Assembly (NCBI GenBank): GCA_022828595.1
Contig: JAKGHH010000001.1
Span: 212,301,848 to 212,365,847 of the forward strand
Direction of reading: 5' to 3'
Source: Nelumbo lutea
Lineage: Eukaryota > Streptophyta > Magnoliopsida > Proteales > Nelumbonaceae
DNA: 64,000 bases
In this document: positions 34,941 through 46,217 of the stretch, piece by piece
Layout of the letters: the number at the start of each line of letters is the position of its first letter
Numbering within the stretch: the first letter of the stretch is position 1
The notes under the pieces: generated by a model
The model's input: only the letters and a program-made list of their open reading frames with translations
What the model was told of the DNA's origin: nothing
Databases searched by the model: none
Program-made: the position numbers and the translations under genes

Positions 34941-36900
34941 CTATTCGTTTTGCCGCTCTTCGCCATTAGCCGAGGCCTCAGCACCAATCTCTTCAATGTC
35001 GATGAGCAGCTCGCTATCACTTTCCGCCTTGGAGTCCGGATCTTCGGTAGCTTCGACAACCATCTCATCTGTGACCCTCGAAGTAGTAATGGCTTTCAGG
35101 TCAAGTTGAGGGAATTCGTGTCGAGTTAGCCACCTACTACTAAGTTTGAAGCCCTTGCGATAGCCTTCTGTCCCTGCCTCAATCAGCTCTCGATGGAACT
35201 CCTCTGAGGTTTTATATTCCACGACGACCTTGGTTTTTGCCTCCTCCATCGCCTGGAGGAGTATCTCAGCTCGCTCCTTGACATGGGCCTCGAGGTTCTC
35301 CACCTCCCGCTTCAACGCCGCTTTCTCCCTCGTGATCTCCTCCTTCTTGGACAACAGTTGTGTTATCAGCTCCTTCTGAGCCCGCACATCCTTCTTCAGC
35401 TGGTTGACTTCGCTATGGGCTAAATTCAGCTCTGCATGAGCTTCACGAGATGAAGATTTGGTTGCAAGAGCCCGCTTCATATGCAAGTCGGACTGGTACG
35501 TCAGAGCATGTACAACGGAGTTCACCTGCCAAGAGAAGAACAATTAGTACAAGAAAAGTTTCAAGTGCAAAATTGAAAGTCAAGACAGAACTTACCACCA
35601 TACAATGGGTATCCGCTCAAGCTCCGAGCTGAGCGACCGACAGCTCGGCCCAGTTTGTGACCTCCTCGGCATATACCGTGCTCTTGCTCTTGAGAAGGCT
35701 ATACTTCGGAGTCAGGATGCTCTGAACTACCTTCTCGCTGCCCAAAGAAGCGGCAACCGCAGGGATGGGCTCCGAAGATGTTGCATCCTCGGGCGCACGG
35801 GGTGGGGACACCTTTCCTGGTTCCTCCTTGACCAGATCGATCACTGGAGGTTGCGTAGCGGAGGGCTACTCAGGTTCAGGGATAGTAGCCTGTGGAGACT
35901 CGACACGAGCTCTTTTGGCAACTCGCTTCTTCTTCCCCTTCATTTAGCCAAGGAGTTCGTTCGTAGGGAGTTTCATGGTTGCTACAACAAAAGCAAAACA
36001 TCAAAAACAATATCGAAATAAAACAAAGGCAACACAACAAATATCGACCTACCAGGACTTAGATTGGCCTGCACGAGCTTGTTCTCGGTCACGTAGTCCA
36101 TGAACTTGAGACCGAGCTCCACCCAGGACGGGAGCACTTCCCTTGTCTTCAAGTCCAACCTAACACCAAGATCTTGGATGGCCGCCCTCCAGTGGGTTGG
36201 GAAAGGCCATACCTTAGTGTTACGAACCAAAAAGTAGCCCCTTTTACAAGTCGAGACCTTGCTTGGGAGTCCGTGCAAGAGCTTGTAGCCCGAATGAGGA
36301 GACAAGTAGTAAGTCCGCCTGTGCTTGGGTAGAACACAGGAGGAGTTCTTCTTTATTGAAAGGATAGAATAAAAAATATCTAGTTCAAGGGGCAGGTTAT
36401 AGTCATGGAAGAGTGAGATGGTTCCTACTACGTTGTGGATGGAGTTTCGGTGCAACTAATCTATGGTAATGTTAAAGAGTTTAATGACTTTGATGATCAG
36501 GGGGTGAAGTGGAAGGCAAAGGCCATCTACGAGCTGCTCCTCAAAAATCATGATCTCGTTGTGATCATGCTCCTAGGGAAAGTTACCTAGAGGAAGACTA
36601 TAGACAAGGTTGCTCGGAAGCCTATACCGAGCTACTAAGGTCTGGAGCCTGTCCACTATCATCGTCGATGGGCCAAAGTTATCTGGCTACTGACCTCGGT
36701 GCGAGGTAGACGCCAGACCACCGGAGGCCTCTCGCGCCTCCCGGGGTGATTCCACCTCGGGAGGACCATGGACCGCTTCTTGACCCGAAGTAGCTTCTTC
36801 GGTGAGGCGATCTATGACCTGAGCCGAGGTACCCACCTCGGCCCCAACGGATTCACCGCTCCCATCTAGGAGACTATCAAAGTTAAAACTAGATATGGAA
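34941..36900 (-). pseudogene. Antisense ORF of element 2 (putative gypsy-type transposon domain), two introns
   Basis: Read on the minus strand. Exon 1 (about 36900-36053) has a Glu/Ser-rich start, NFGPSTMIVDRLQTLVARYR and SLPLGNF, then CLPLHPLIIKVIKLFNITI and RTYYLSPHSGYKLLHGLPSK. The intron 36052-35982 starts GTAGGT and ends TTGTAG. Exon 2 (35981-35596) is a Pro/Glu-rich linker ending TNWAELSVAQLGA. The intron 35595-35526 starts GTAAGT and ends GGCAG. Exon 3 (35525-34941) is a long coiled coil and the conserved RKGFKLSSRWLTRHEFPQL tail. A few in-frame stops occur in exons 1 and 2. Domain resembles Pfam Transposase_28; the function is unknown. Convergent to pol. Confidence 0.75.
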
Positions 36901-37361
36901 AAGACAATTGAATCAGAAAGGAGAGCTACGGAAGACCCACTAAGAAGAAGACCGAATTGAAAGAAAACACCGAACTAGAGAAACCAAGCTAAGGAACTTG
37001 AATGCGACCTCAGATTGAAGGCTAGCAAATTTGTGGCAAAGCAAATGAGTCTTGGGCCCCCTATTTACAGCCGCTGTGTCCGAGAATCAACGATCGAGAT
37101 CGAAGCAATCCAACAGCGCCTAAGAAAACCGACTGCACGATCCTCGAGGTTGAAATCGGTTTAGCGCATTTTTTGATGTCCGTGGAGTTTATAGATCGCG
37201 TGACGTCCACGCGTAGACCAAATGCAACCTGGGTCATTCCTGGTTGAGTCGAGCAGCCGAACAGGTCCGACCAGCGGTTCGCCCGACAAGTCGCTTGGAC
37301 CTCGGGCCAAATCCACTTGGACTTGTCATGAACTCCCGCACCGGGTCGAGACCCCTGGTTC

Positions 37362-37377
37362 AGGGAGTGGGGGCAAT
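37362..37377 (+). promoter_or_regulatory. Polypurine tract of element 2
   Basis: AGGGAGTGGGGGCAAT directly before the 3' LTR start TGATGAAGGG. Element 5 has the same kind of tract (61335-61350, minus strand). It primes plus-strand cDNA. Confidence 0.8.
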
Positions 37378-38095
37378 TGATGAAGGGTGATTTGGCCCGA
37401 CCTAGTAAAGAGGGGACACATGGACATGACCTAACCAAGAGATGATAGCTCAGCCTACACGACCAGTCCACAACATTTTGAGCTCGGATATTCAACCACC
37501 TTGGGATAAGGTGACCTCGGGACAAGGCCACCTCGGACAAGATCACCTCGGTACTAGATCGCAATAGGATCACTTCAATCCCAAGGCACTTCGGAATTTG
37601 ACTCTATTCGAACCTAAAAGCATCAGCTCAGGGATACTAACTTTGGATCACTACGTGGTGACCCCGAAAATCCCTCCAACGGATTCTGAACCACACGGGA
37701 TCACACCGTGTAACAACTAGCATTATCTCCTCCCCGCCCGATTCGGGTGGAATTAATAAGCCTTATCAGTTGTCGACGTTATCCCTCAATTAACGCGAAA
37801 ATGGATCTTATCATGATGAGGATCCCGGAACCGCTCCACGAAACCTGCGAGGACTCAACTATATAAAAGCTCCAACCTCGAGGGCACAAGGTATGCGTAA
37901 TTACTCTGCTCTCTAGCTCTCTACGCTCTTAAGCTTTTTTAGCTCGCAACGGTCTACTAACTTAAGCATCGGAGCGACCTCGCCGAACTAGCAACCTTGG
38001 ATTCTCTAATCCTCCTCTTGCAGATGAACCTAGTCCGCCATCCAATTAGAAGGCAAAACACCTCCAACAAGGAGCAACTAGATCGCGCAACATTA
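37378..38095 (+). repeat. 3' LTR of element 2
   Basis: 718 bases. Matches the 5' LTR over its whole length with scattered substitutions, including the conserved CGGGATCACA...GTGTAACA and CTCCCCGCCCGATTCGGG words. Target duplication GGTTT follows at 38096-38100. Confidence 0.95.
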
Positions 38096-38100
38096 GGTTT

Positions 38101-39114
38101 CATGTGCAATTTCACATGGGTATGAATTGGAACTGATATAATCGTTGTTGGACTGTTGTAGCATAATAGGGATATTAACTCAAACTTCTTTTTATGGACA
38201 GATGAGGTGAAGTTGTGTTGTGTGGACTTAGAGTTTGCCAAGTGTTTTCATCGGAACAATCTAATATGCTAAACACTTTTGGATTTGACAAAACTGAAAA
38301 TGAGACCTAACATGAAGACAAAATAATTAGATACAACTGACTACATAGGCTGATAAAATCTAATCACACAAGTGTTGAGGATTTAAATGGAATTTAGAAA
38401 AAGAGTAAAGCTTAAATAAACTTGATGATTAGGAAAATCTTAATAAATATAGTTATATAAACATTGAACTCCTCCCTGCACATATGGAGGGAACCTAATG
38501 AGGTTTGAGAGAGAAAGCAATGTAGGTTTAAGATGTGAAAGATTAAGAAATTTAGAAATTTAGAATAAAGAGGTCATTGTACGCCACCATCACAAGGGAG
38601 AAATGGAATGTGCATACAAAAGGTGATGGTGGTAGCATTTAGAGGACGAGTGGGAGAGAAAAATATTTAAAGAATATGGCTTGGAAGCCTAACCAATTAG
38701 CGGTTCCACCTCAAATGGTGATCGTAGAAATACAACTAATGAAGCTGGAAAAGATATACAAATAAGGGGTTGAGGAAGAACTCAAACTATATTTATATTA
38801 AAATGGAAAAAATCAAGGAAAAACCCAAAAACGAGTTTTTCCACATCTACAATGACATTGGCGGCCAAGAATTCACAAAAACCAAACAGACTCAACATTT
38901 TTGGGAATTGACTCAATATTTAATTTTCTATGTCTTTTTGTTTGAGCAAATAGAAAAAAAATTTCTTATTTAATTATTGGAAAGTGATTCAAAACATTTT
39001 TGAAGCAAATATATTCTCTCTAGATTTGATAGCAAACCAAATCTTAAATGTTACAGAAATCAATTATAATGTATATGCATTGAAAACCTCATATTTACAT
39101 GATTATACAAAATG
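38101..39114. other. Spacer between elements 2 and 3, no gene
   Basis: AT-rich. Two short Lys/Asn/Ile-rich frames (38770-38973 and 38984-39214) look like base-composition artefacts. Nothing else is supported. Confidence 0.45.
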
Positions 39115-39119
39115 GATCC

Positions 39120-40014
39120 TGATGAAGGAAGATTTAGCCCGACCTCGTAATTACACAACATGTGGCAAAGGCAACAATTCATCACAAACAGCGCGCCTAA
39201 GGCAAGAGCACTAAAGGGAGGAACCAGCGGTCCGAATTCCCTACCAGCAGTCCGAACTCCCTACTAGGAAACCGAACTCTCCCTTGGGTACCGAGCCAAA
39301 CCCGAGCTGGCCTGCCCTATAGTAGTTCAGGACACCCCTTACTGAACTGACTTGCCTTATAACAGTTCGGGACACACCTCACCGAACTGGCTTGCCCTAT
39401 AGCAATTCAGGACACACCAAATTGGCCTGCCTTGTGGCAGTCTGGGACACACTCCGAACTGGCTTGCCTTATGGCAATTCGGGACACACCTCCGAACTCA
39501 AGACCACCTTGCTCACCACTCCAGCACTTCACCTCCAGGATGCCAAACTGAACAAACCGTACCATGCCTGACACCGAGGAAGTTCGTACCTAGGGGCGGC
39601 GCACCTGATTGACTTGGGATCTGACGCTTGACAGCCGCACTTCAAACGGCCACCTGACACCACCATCTCCAGTTACAGAGACGGCTCCAACAAGGAGCAG
39701 TGGTGGTTCTGTCCCAGTAGAAAGGATGACACCCAAACTGGCAGAAATAGAGATAATCATACCCAACCTGATAGAGGCCTCGGAGTGAGTGCGCGAAGTG
39801 GTTATAAAAGGCCCTCTACCCCCAACAACAAGGTATGTGAACTTTGCGCCATCTGGTCTTTATCTTGCCTTTGAGAGAATATTAACTTGAGCTTCGAAGT
39901 TATCTCATCGGGTTCCCCCCGGAGTTCCCTCATCTTCTCCGTTTCAAGCTCCCCGTTGCACCAGTCAGAGGCAAAATCGTTGACAGCTAGGACCGGCCGG
40001 ATTGCGCACCATCA
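39120..40014 (+). repeat. 5' LTR of element 3
   Basis: 895 bases, TGATGAAGGAAGATTTAGCC to GCGCACCATCA. TATAAAAG at 39803-39810 lies in the same context (GCGCGAAGTGGTTATAAAAG) as in element 1. From about 39308 to 39500 it holds five imperfect copies of a 35-45-base unit built on GAACTGGCTTGCC and GTTCGGGACACACC. The primer site after it is mutated (TTGATGCCGTCTGTGGGAA). Confidence 0.95.
39803..39810 (+). promoter_or_regulatory. TATA box in 5' LTR of element 3
   Basis: TATAAAAG about 30 bases before ACAAGGTATGTGAACTTTGC, a probable start of the transcript. The 3' LTR keeps it near 44370. Confidence 0.6.
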
Positions 40015-40100
40015 ATTGATGCCGTCTGTGGGAATGCTTCTAAAAGCCTCCCTCTAAATCTCTCTTACCTCTCTTACCTACTCTTCTTCCAAAAGAACTC

Positions 40101-41927
40101 CAACACCCAAGGCTTCCTCCAACAATTCCGGATGTGGCACAGAAACGACCACCACTGGAGAGCAACTCCAAGTTCCTGTGATGTGCATCGGGCAGTTCAC
40201 CATCCCTCTTTCAGTGGATGGGATGCCCAGTTTGAATGCACCACAAGTAGTGGCGCCCCTGAACATTCCTGCATTGAACACCCCTCTTTCACTCCCTATC
40301 GAGACAACCTTCGCTGAACCAACTGCTGTTCCACTAGCGACCCACCAGAACCAGCTGGACGACCTAATGCAATGCATGCGGGCAATGCAAGCCCAAATGC
40401 AACAATTCCAGCAGGATCAACTCCAACAACACCAGGTACTACACCACCTCTCCCAACACCATTATCAGCAACAGTTCCCTCAGCTACCCCTAAACCAGTC
40501 ACTGCTTCCCCCCCGGCACCCTGTCCCGAAGCCGGTTAAGGCCTCCCCTCAAGGTGGACGCCCTCACCGAGGAGAAGCTTCCCAACTCCAGAACCCCCCT
40601 AATAGCCAGGCCTCATCCCCAAGCCGAAAGCAAAGAAAAATTACCCCCGCCTCGCAGCTCGCAGGTGGGTCGGGAACCTCGCCCACAAAGTCACCTCGGC
40701 GCTCCAAGCCTGAGTTCCCACTCACGGAGAACCGGTTCAGCGCCCTAGCAGCAGACCAACATTCCGGGCCCATCGAGCTCGGCAACACGGAGGCTAGCAG
40801 CGCCAGCACCAGGCCCGCTCAACGAAGGCGCCGGCGAAGTCGCCGAACTGCTACCCGTGTCCTACCCGAGCTCAGAGGCAAGGAAGAAACAAGCTCGGAC
40901 GAGGTAAAAACTGTCCCAATTCTCTCAGTTCCTGGCAGTCCCCATGCCCAGAGACTTCAAGCTTCCATCTGTGGACAAGTATGATAGGTCCTTTGACCCC
41001 AATGACCATGTCGACGCCTTCCAGTCGCAAATGCACCTCTCTAGGGCCAGCGAGTCATGCATGTGCATGGCCTTCACCACCACCTTCAAGGGAGTGGCCC
41101 GCACCTAGTACCGGAACCTAGCCCCCAGGTCAATAAGAAGCTGAACCCAGTTCGTGTAGATCTTCACCGCACATTTTGTTACTAGCAAACGGTGCCCCAG
41201 AATCGAGGAAAGTATCTTTGGGGTAGTCCAAAGGGAAGGGGAATCAATCCGGAGCTACAACAAGCGGTTCAATGAAGCATGCTTGCAGATACCGCGATTA
41301 GACCCCACAGTACAGCTCACCACGGCCAAGAGAGGAGTAACGCACAAGGAGTTCAAATAGCACATGGTGGCCAGCCAGCCCGTAACCATGGCCGATTTCC
41401 TCAAGCTCGCGGACAAGTTCATGAGAATAGAGGAAGAAATCAACCAAAGAACCGAAGGGGGGGTCGAGAAAAGAAAAAGGGAAGGTGAGCCCTCCAACCC
41501 AGGCGATAGAAGAAGCTAGGCCCGAGAGGCAAAGCCAAGCCAGCTATCCCGAGCTCCCTTAGCAGTTCGGACGGATTACACGCTGTTGAACACATGGCGG
41601 ACCAAGATCTTGATGACGATCAAGGACGCCTATGTAAAGTGGCCACCTCGCCTAAAGAGTAATCTAAATGAGAGAAATAAAAACCTATATTGTAGTTTTC
41701 ATAGAGATCACGGTCATAGTACCGAACAATGTAATAATCTCCGGGACGAGATAGAGGGACTCATCCGTCGTGGATACTTGATAAATTTTATACAACATAA
41801 TGACAATAATAATAAAGCAGGTCGGCAAGGGGAGCACGGAATGCCTCCAAGTCCAGTAGTAGACCGGCCGAAGTCTTGCAAGGACCTCCTCCAGAAGAGA
41901 GGCCAGTTCGGGGAACCATCCATGTGA
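40101..41927 (+). pseudogene. Gag and zinc knuckle of element 3
   Basis: The first codon is AAG where element 1 has ATG (AAGGCTTCCTCCAACAATTC), so the gag start is lost. The N-terminal third is then open to 40984: DDLMQCMRAMQAQMQQFQQD, a Pro-rich linker and a basic RPAQRRRRRSRR patch. The capsid follows in another frame with several TAG/TGA stops (DPNDHVDAFQSQMHLSRASE, TFKGVART, FTAHFVTSKRCPRIEESIFG). The knuckle YCSFHRDHGHSTEQCNNLRD is at 41586-41927 with a short Asn run after it. Confidence 0.85.
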
Positions 41928-42039
41928 TAGTGGGTGGTTTGGTGGTAGTAGGTTGCACGTCGGCAGCAGCACGGACGTCAGTTCGCGAGGCAGCCCGAGA
42001 AGAGTAGAACCCTCCAAAGAGGCTGAAGACGGAAGAACC

Positions 42040-42800
42040 GATCTTTTTCATGGAAGACGACGTGCAAGGTGTCCACTATCCCCACGATGACGCGCTCGTC
42101 ATAAAACTAAGGATCAGCGACTTCGAAGTCCGACGCGTACTTGTGGACTCAGGCAGTTCGACGGACATCCTATTCAAGTCGGCGTTTGACCAACTATAGT
42201 TGCAGAGAAGTTAGTTGAAGCCCGTAAACACTCCTCTGGTGGGCTTCAGCGGAGAGGAAGTCAGGCCCCTGGGGAAGATAATAGTACCTGTGGAAGTTGG
42301 CGCATGGCCTTGCGCGGTCAGACTCAACCATGATTTCCTAGTGGTTGCGACCCCCTCCCCATACAATGCCATAATAGGACAGCCAATTATGAATATTCTA
42401 TGGGTAGTGGTCTCCACCTACTATCTGGCAATGAGTTCCCCATGGACTTCGGTGTGGGGGTAGCGCGGGGCGACCAGCTTGAGTCCCGCAAATGTTATGT
42501 TGCCACCCTGAAGGGAAAAACCAAGGCAGCCGACGACATCGAACTGGAGCGGCCTATGGAGCAGGGCGAGGAATGAGCTTCACCCACAGAGGAAACGGTC
42601 GCGATCTCGACCTTGGCTACAGATCCGGCTCGAATGCTATAGATCGGTTATTCCATCAAAGAACCTCTACGAACTGAACTTGTGAGTTTCTTACTCCAAA
42701 ATTTAGATATTTTTGCATGGTCCGCGGCGGATATGCCCGATATTGACCCTGACCTTATAACTCACAAACTTAACACTGACCCTGTAGTCAGACCCATTAG
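42040..42800 (+). pseudogene. Protease region of element 3
   Basis: Contains the intact active-site loop LVDSGSSTDILFKSAFDQ, two stops just after it, then LVGFSGEEVRPLGKI and FLVVATPSPYNAIIGQPI in one frame (42215-42463). The linker to reverse transcriptase (LLQNLDIFAWSAADMPDI) follows. The loop shows what the altered loop of element 1 looked like before mutation. Confidence 0.8.
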
Positions 42801-42819
42801 ACAGAAGAAACGAATTTAT

Positions 42820-43950
42820 CCCCGGAGCGCTGGAGGGCGGTTGACAAAGAGGTCGAAAATCTCCTCGCAACGGACTTCATAAGGGAAGTTCATTACCCAA
42901 GCTAGGTAGCCAACCCAATGCTGGTGAAAAAAGCAAATGGCAAGTGGCGCATGTGCGTCGACTACACCGACCTGAACCGAGCTTGCCCAAAAGACTGCTT
43001 CCCCCTGCCCCAAATTGACCGCCTAGTGGACGCGACCTCGGGACATGAGCTGCTAAGCTTCTTGGACGCCTACTCAGGCTACAACCAAATCAAGATGGAC
43101 CAGTCCGATGAGGAAAAAACCACCTTCATAATTGAGTTCGACCTGTACTGTTACAAGGCCATGCCCTTTGGACTAAAGAAAGTTGGGGCGACCTTCCAAA
43201 GACTTGTAAATAAGATTTTTTGGCCCTTAATTGGCACGAAAATAGAATGTTATGTAGACGACATGGTCGTCAAAACGCAGTTCTCGCATGAATTAATAAA
43301 AGACTTAGATTCTGTCTTCCAAATTCTGCGTTAATATAGCATGAGACTGAACCCAAACAAGTGTGTCTTCGGTGTCACCTCGAGCAAGTTCCTAGGGTAC
43401 ATTGTCAACCGGCGCGGTATTGAGGCCAACCCGGACAAGATAAAGGCCATCCAAGATATGAGACCACCCCAAAAAGTAAAAGAGGTTCAGAGGCTAAACA
43501 GCCGCATAGCCGCTCTGAACCGCTTCATGTCCAAATCGGCAGACTGCTATCTGCCTTTAAGGCAATCAAAGGCAAAGGGTTCGAATGGACCCGAGATTGC
43601 CAGCTCGCGTTCGACGAGCTAAAGACCTACCTCGCCACTGTGCCAACCTTAGCCAGACCCGAGGAGGGCGAGGTCTTAGAACTATACCTCTTGGCGAGTG
43701 GCAAGGTGGTCAGTTCGGTACTAATAAAGGAAGTAGATCGGGTCCAACGGCCCATCTTTTATGTTAGTAAAATTCTGCAGGGAGCAGAGACGAGATACCC
43801 GTAGATAGAAAAGCTAGCGTACGCACTGGTGATTGCAGCTCAGAAACTCCGCCCATATTTCCAGGCTCACACCGTCGTCGTCTTGACTAACAAACCTCTG
43901 AGACAAGTCTTACTCAAGCCCGAGGTTTCCGGTCGGCTGACGAAGTGGGC
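42820..43950 (+). pseudogene. Reverse transcriptase and truncated RNase H of element 3
   Basis: 42918-43334 is open: RMCVDYTDLNRACPKDCFPL, LLSFLDAYSGYNQIKMD, AMPFGLKKVGATFQRLVN and an intact CYVDDMVVK. A TAA at 43333 separates it from the thumb (NPNKCVFGVTSSKFLGYIVN). A frameshift lies near 43555. RNase H is read at 43829-43950 (QKLRPYFQAHTVVVLTNKPL) and stops abruptly at GRLTKW where the deletion begins. Confidence 0.9.
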
Positions 43951-43977
43951 ATCTCTCCTGGTTAGGCCAAGCACGAA

Positions 43978-44582
43978 CTGGCCTGCCTTGTGGCAGTCCG
44001 AGACACACTCCGAACTGGCCTGCCTTATGGCAGTTCGGGACACACCTCCGAACTCAAAACCACATTGCTCACCACTCTAGCACTTCGCCTCCAGGACGCC
44101 AAACTGAACAAACCGTACCATGCCTGACACCGAGGAAGTTCGTACCCAGGGGCGGCGCACCTGACTGACTTGGGATCTGATGCTTGATGGCCGCACTTCA
44201 AACGGCCACCTGCCACCGCCACCTGACACCGCCATCTCCAGTTACAGAGATGGCTCCGACAAGGAGCAGTGGCGGTTCTGTCCCAGTAGAAAGGATGACA
44301 CCCGAACTGGCAGAAACAGAGATAATCATACCCGACCTGACAGAGGCCTCGGAGTGAGTGCGCGAAGTGGTTATAAAAGGCCCCTACCCCCAACAACAAG
44401 GTATGTGAACTTTGTGCCATCTGGTCTTTATCTTGCCTTTGAGAGAATATTAACTTGAGCTTCGGAGTTATCTCACCAGGTTCCCCCCGGAGTTCCTTCA
44501 TCTTCTCCGTTTCAGGCTCCCCGTTGCTCCAGTCAGAGTCAAAATTGTTGACAGCTAGGACCGGCCGGATTGCGCACCATCA
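43978..44582 (+). repeat. 3' LTR of element 3, 5'-truncated
   Basis: Matches 39422-40014 of the 5' LTR and ends at CACCATCA before GATCC. The first 300 bases of the LTR are absent. It has a small extra insertion (CACCGCCACCTG) near 44215 relative to the 5' copy. The truncation point is the end of the internal deletion. Confidence 0.9.
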
Positions 44583-44587
44583 GATCC

Positions 44588-45600
44588 AAAAAAGAATATT
44601 TAGAAACATTAGTTTGTAATTTCTTTGTCAATATCTTCGATTTTACTGATAGTGAGCTGCTTTTGATTGTTGGGCATCATAGTTAACTTGACATAGAAGA
44701 GATAAACTTTATGTAAGTATTCAACCATTTGTTACTTGATTTGATGTGTGAGACCCTACAAAATGTAAAAGAAATGTAGTTAAATAATAATAGAAAGTAT
44801 TTTTTAAAATATTTAGTAAATGTACATGTTGTGTAAGGTCCATAAGTTGTTTTGTTGTTCAACTAAATAATTTTTTAGCTTCTTGTCCAAATATAACGAC
44901 TGGCATGGAAGCTGTTGGATCAGTTATTTCACCAATGATTTGATACATGTAATTTTAAATTGTTATGATATTAAATTTCTAAGTTTTTATAAAAAAATAT
45001 AATAATAAAGTATTATCTTGGAGTTGCTATACTAAGTTTCTTACACCTTTCGCTTTAAAAGATATTTCATAACTCTCAAAAGTCTTTTGTTGCATTAGTT
45101 GCAAGCCATGTACCAAAAAGATTGTTATGCATTTAAGCTTGCAACATAAGCTTTTATATATTGATTGCTTTGTTTTAAAAGAATGGTATAGTGTGAGAAT
45201 ATTAAAGTAGTATATAAATATATGATTTAAATAATAAAAAGAGATATATTTATAACATGTTTGCAAAATCTGAAATGTCTTGAATTATAGTTACATTTGG
45301 CTTCAATGTGCTTGATTCCATATTTCTAAATGGTGCATGTGCTTTCTCTTCCATCTTTTTTGTCAAACCTTTTTCATTATGAAGTGACGGACAATACAGT
45401 ATTGTATTAGTATACATGTTTATGACATTTGAGATAAATATGTTTTTTTCAAAAAGCTTATAAAAAAATAAAGCAATGAGAATACAAAGTTTCAAATTCT
45501 TTTGCCTCAGCTATGTTGGGAGCTACTATTATATTACTTGATGCTTTGGTAGAGAGAGATACTTGCCCCGTTATGAATATTTGAGGTTAAATAATGGTAA
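44588..45600. other. AT-rich flank, probable Helitron-derived DNA
   Basis: Very AT-rich. Minus-strand fragments with a Cys/Lys-rich segment (45250-45495) may be the 3' part of the RPA-like gene described next, but I cannot align them with confidence. Confidence 0.3.
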
Positions 45601-45605
45601 TGGTT

Positions 45606-46217
45606 TTATAAAGTTGAAAGTGTTAACTTAGTTTTTACCATTGTAGTTTTTGATTGCCAAGTCTTCAGCAAGAATGATAGGTTTAAATTTTTCTGCAAGA
45701 AGCTTTCCTTCTGTTGTAGCAAAGCTATGCCATGTGGTAAGGACTGTAGGTTGCATGTTGTAATATGAAATGGTAAAAGAGTTAGTGTATATTGAAAACA
45801 ATAATGAGAAATCAGTGTAAATAATTTATTAAGAGTATTTTTTATCAATTATTATGATTTCTCGAAGTACTATTTCTTTGTTGTCATTTTTCCTAAAAAC
45901 TATTTTTTGCATGGCAAGAATATCTGTAGTATAATTAGAAATTAATATGAGTAATATTTTTGAAATTTGATAAAAGTTAAATGACATGCTAATATTGTAA
46001 AAATTATTACCTATCTGTTTTGTGCAATTGACCAACTCATATAATTGTTGAAAGGTGTAAATGTGTATACCTTTGTCGGTGTAAGTACAATATCATTTAC
46101 CTCTTCAATTTTAGTGTTTTTGTTGATGATCATTTGATACTTGGTATTACATTTGGACAAATGTGAGATATGTGCAACAACAGTTCTGAAAGTCAAGGGG
46201 TCAATGAAATCCAACAA
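45606..46217 (-). pseudogene. RPA1-like OB-fold protein remnant (Helitron-associated)
   Basis: The minus strand carries pieces in order of a plant replication protein A large-subunit-like protein. They are YQMIINKNTKIEEVNDIVLT and TKVYTFTPFNN (46217-46011), a segment with FRKNDNKEIVLREIIIIDK (46035-45829, typical of the strand-turn-strand of RPA OB folds), and TTWHSFATTEGKLLAEKF with ILAEDLAIKNYNG (about 45765-45640). Frames change between pieces. Plant Helitrons often carry such RPA-like genes, and a Helitron helicase fragment lies right beside it. A pseudogene. Confidence 0.55.

Larger units (their letters stand above)
28515..38095 (+). mobile_element. Ty3/Gypsy Tat-type LTR retrotransposon, element 2 (complete ends)
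   Basis: 9581 bases with 5' LTR, primer site, gag, protease, reverse transcriptase, RNase H, second RNase H, the integrase zinc finger, a minisatellite, an antisense ORF, a polypurine tract (37362-37377) and the 3' LTR. The 5-base target-site duplication GGTTT is at 28510-28514 and 38096-38100. The integrase core is missing and every ORF has stops, so it is non-autonomous now. It is a different family from elements 1 and 3 by LTR sequence but shares their layout. Confidence 0.95.
39120..44582 (+). mobile_element. Ty3/Gypsy Tat-type LTR retrotransposon, element 3 (internally deleted)
   Basis: 5463 bases flanked by GATCC target duplications (39115-39119 and 44583-44587). It has the 5' LTR, gag, protease, reverse transcriptase and the start of RNase H, then jumps through a short island of downstream pol into the middle of the 3' LTR. 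Second RNase H, integrase, antisense ORF, polypurine tract and the first 300 bases of the 3' LTR are missing. LTR, gag and pol are close to element 1, so it is the same family. Confidence 0.95.

Noticed and set aside
38770..39214. Two short plus-strand frames
   Set aside because: Lys/Asn/Ile-rich and interrupted by the LTR of element 3; no homology seen.
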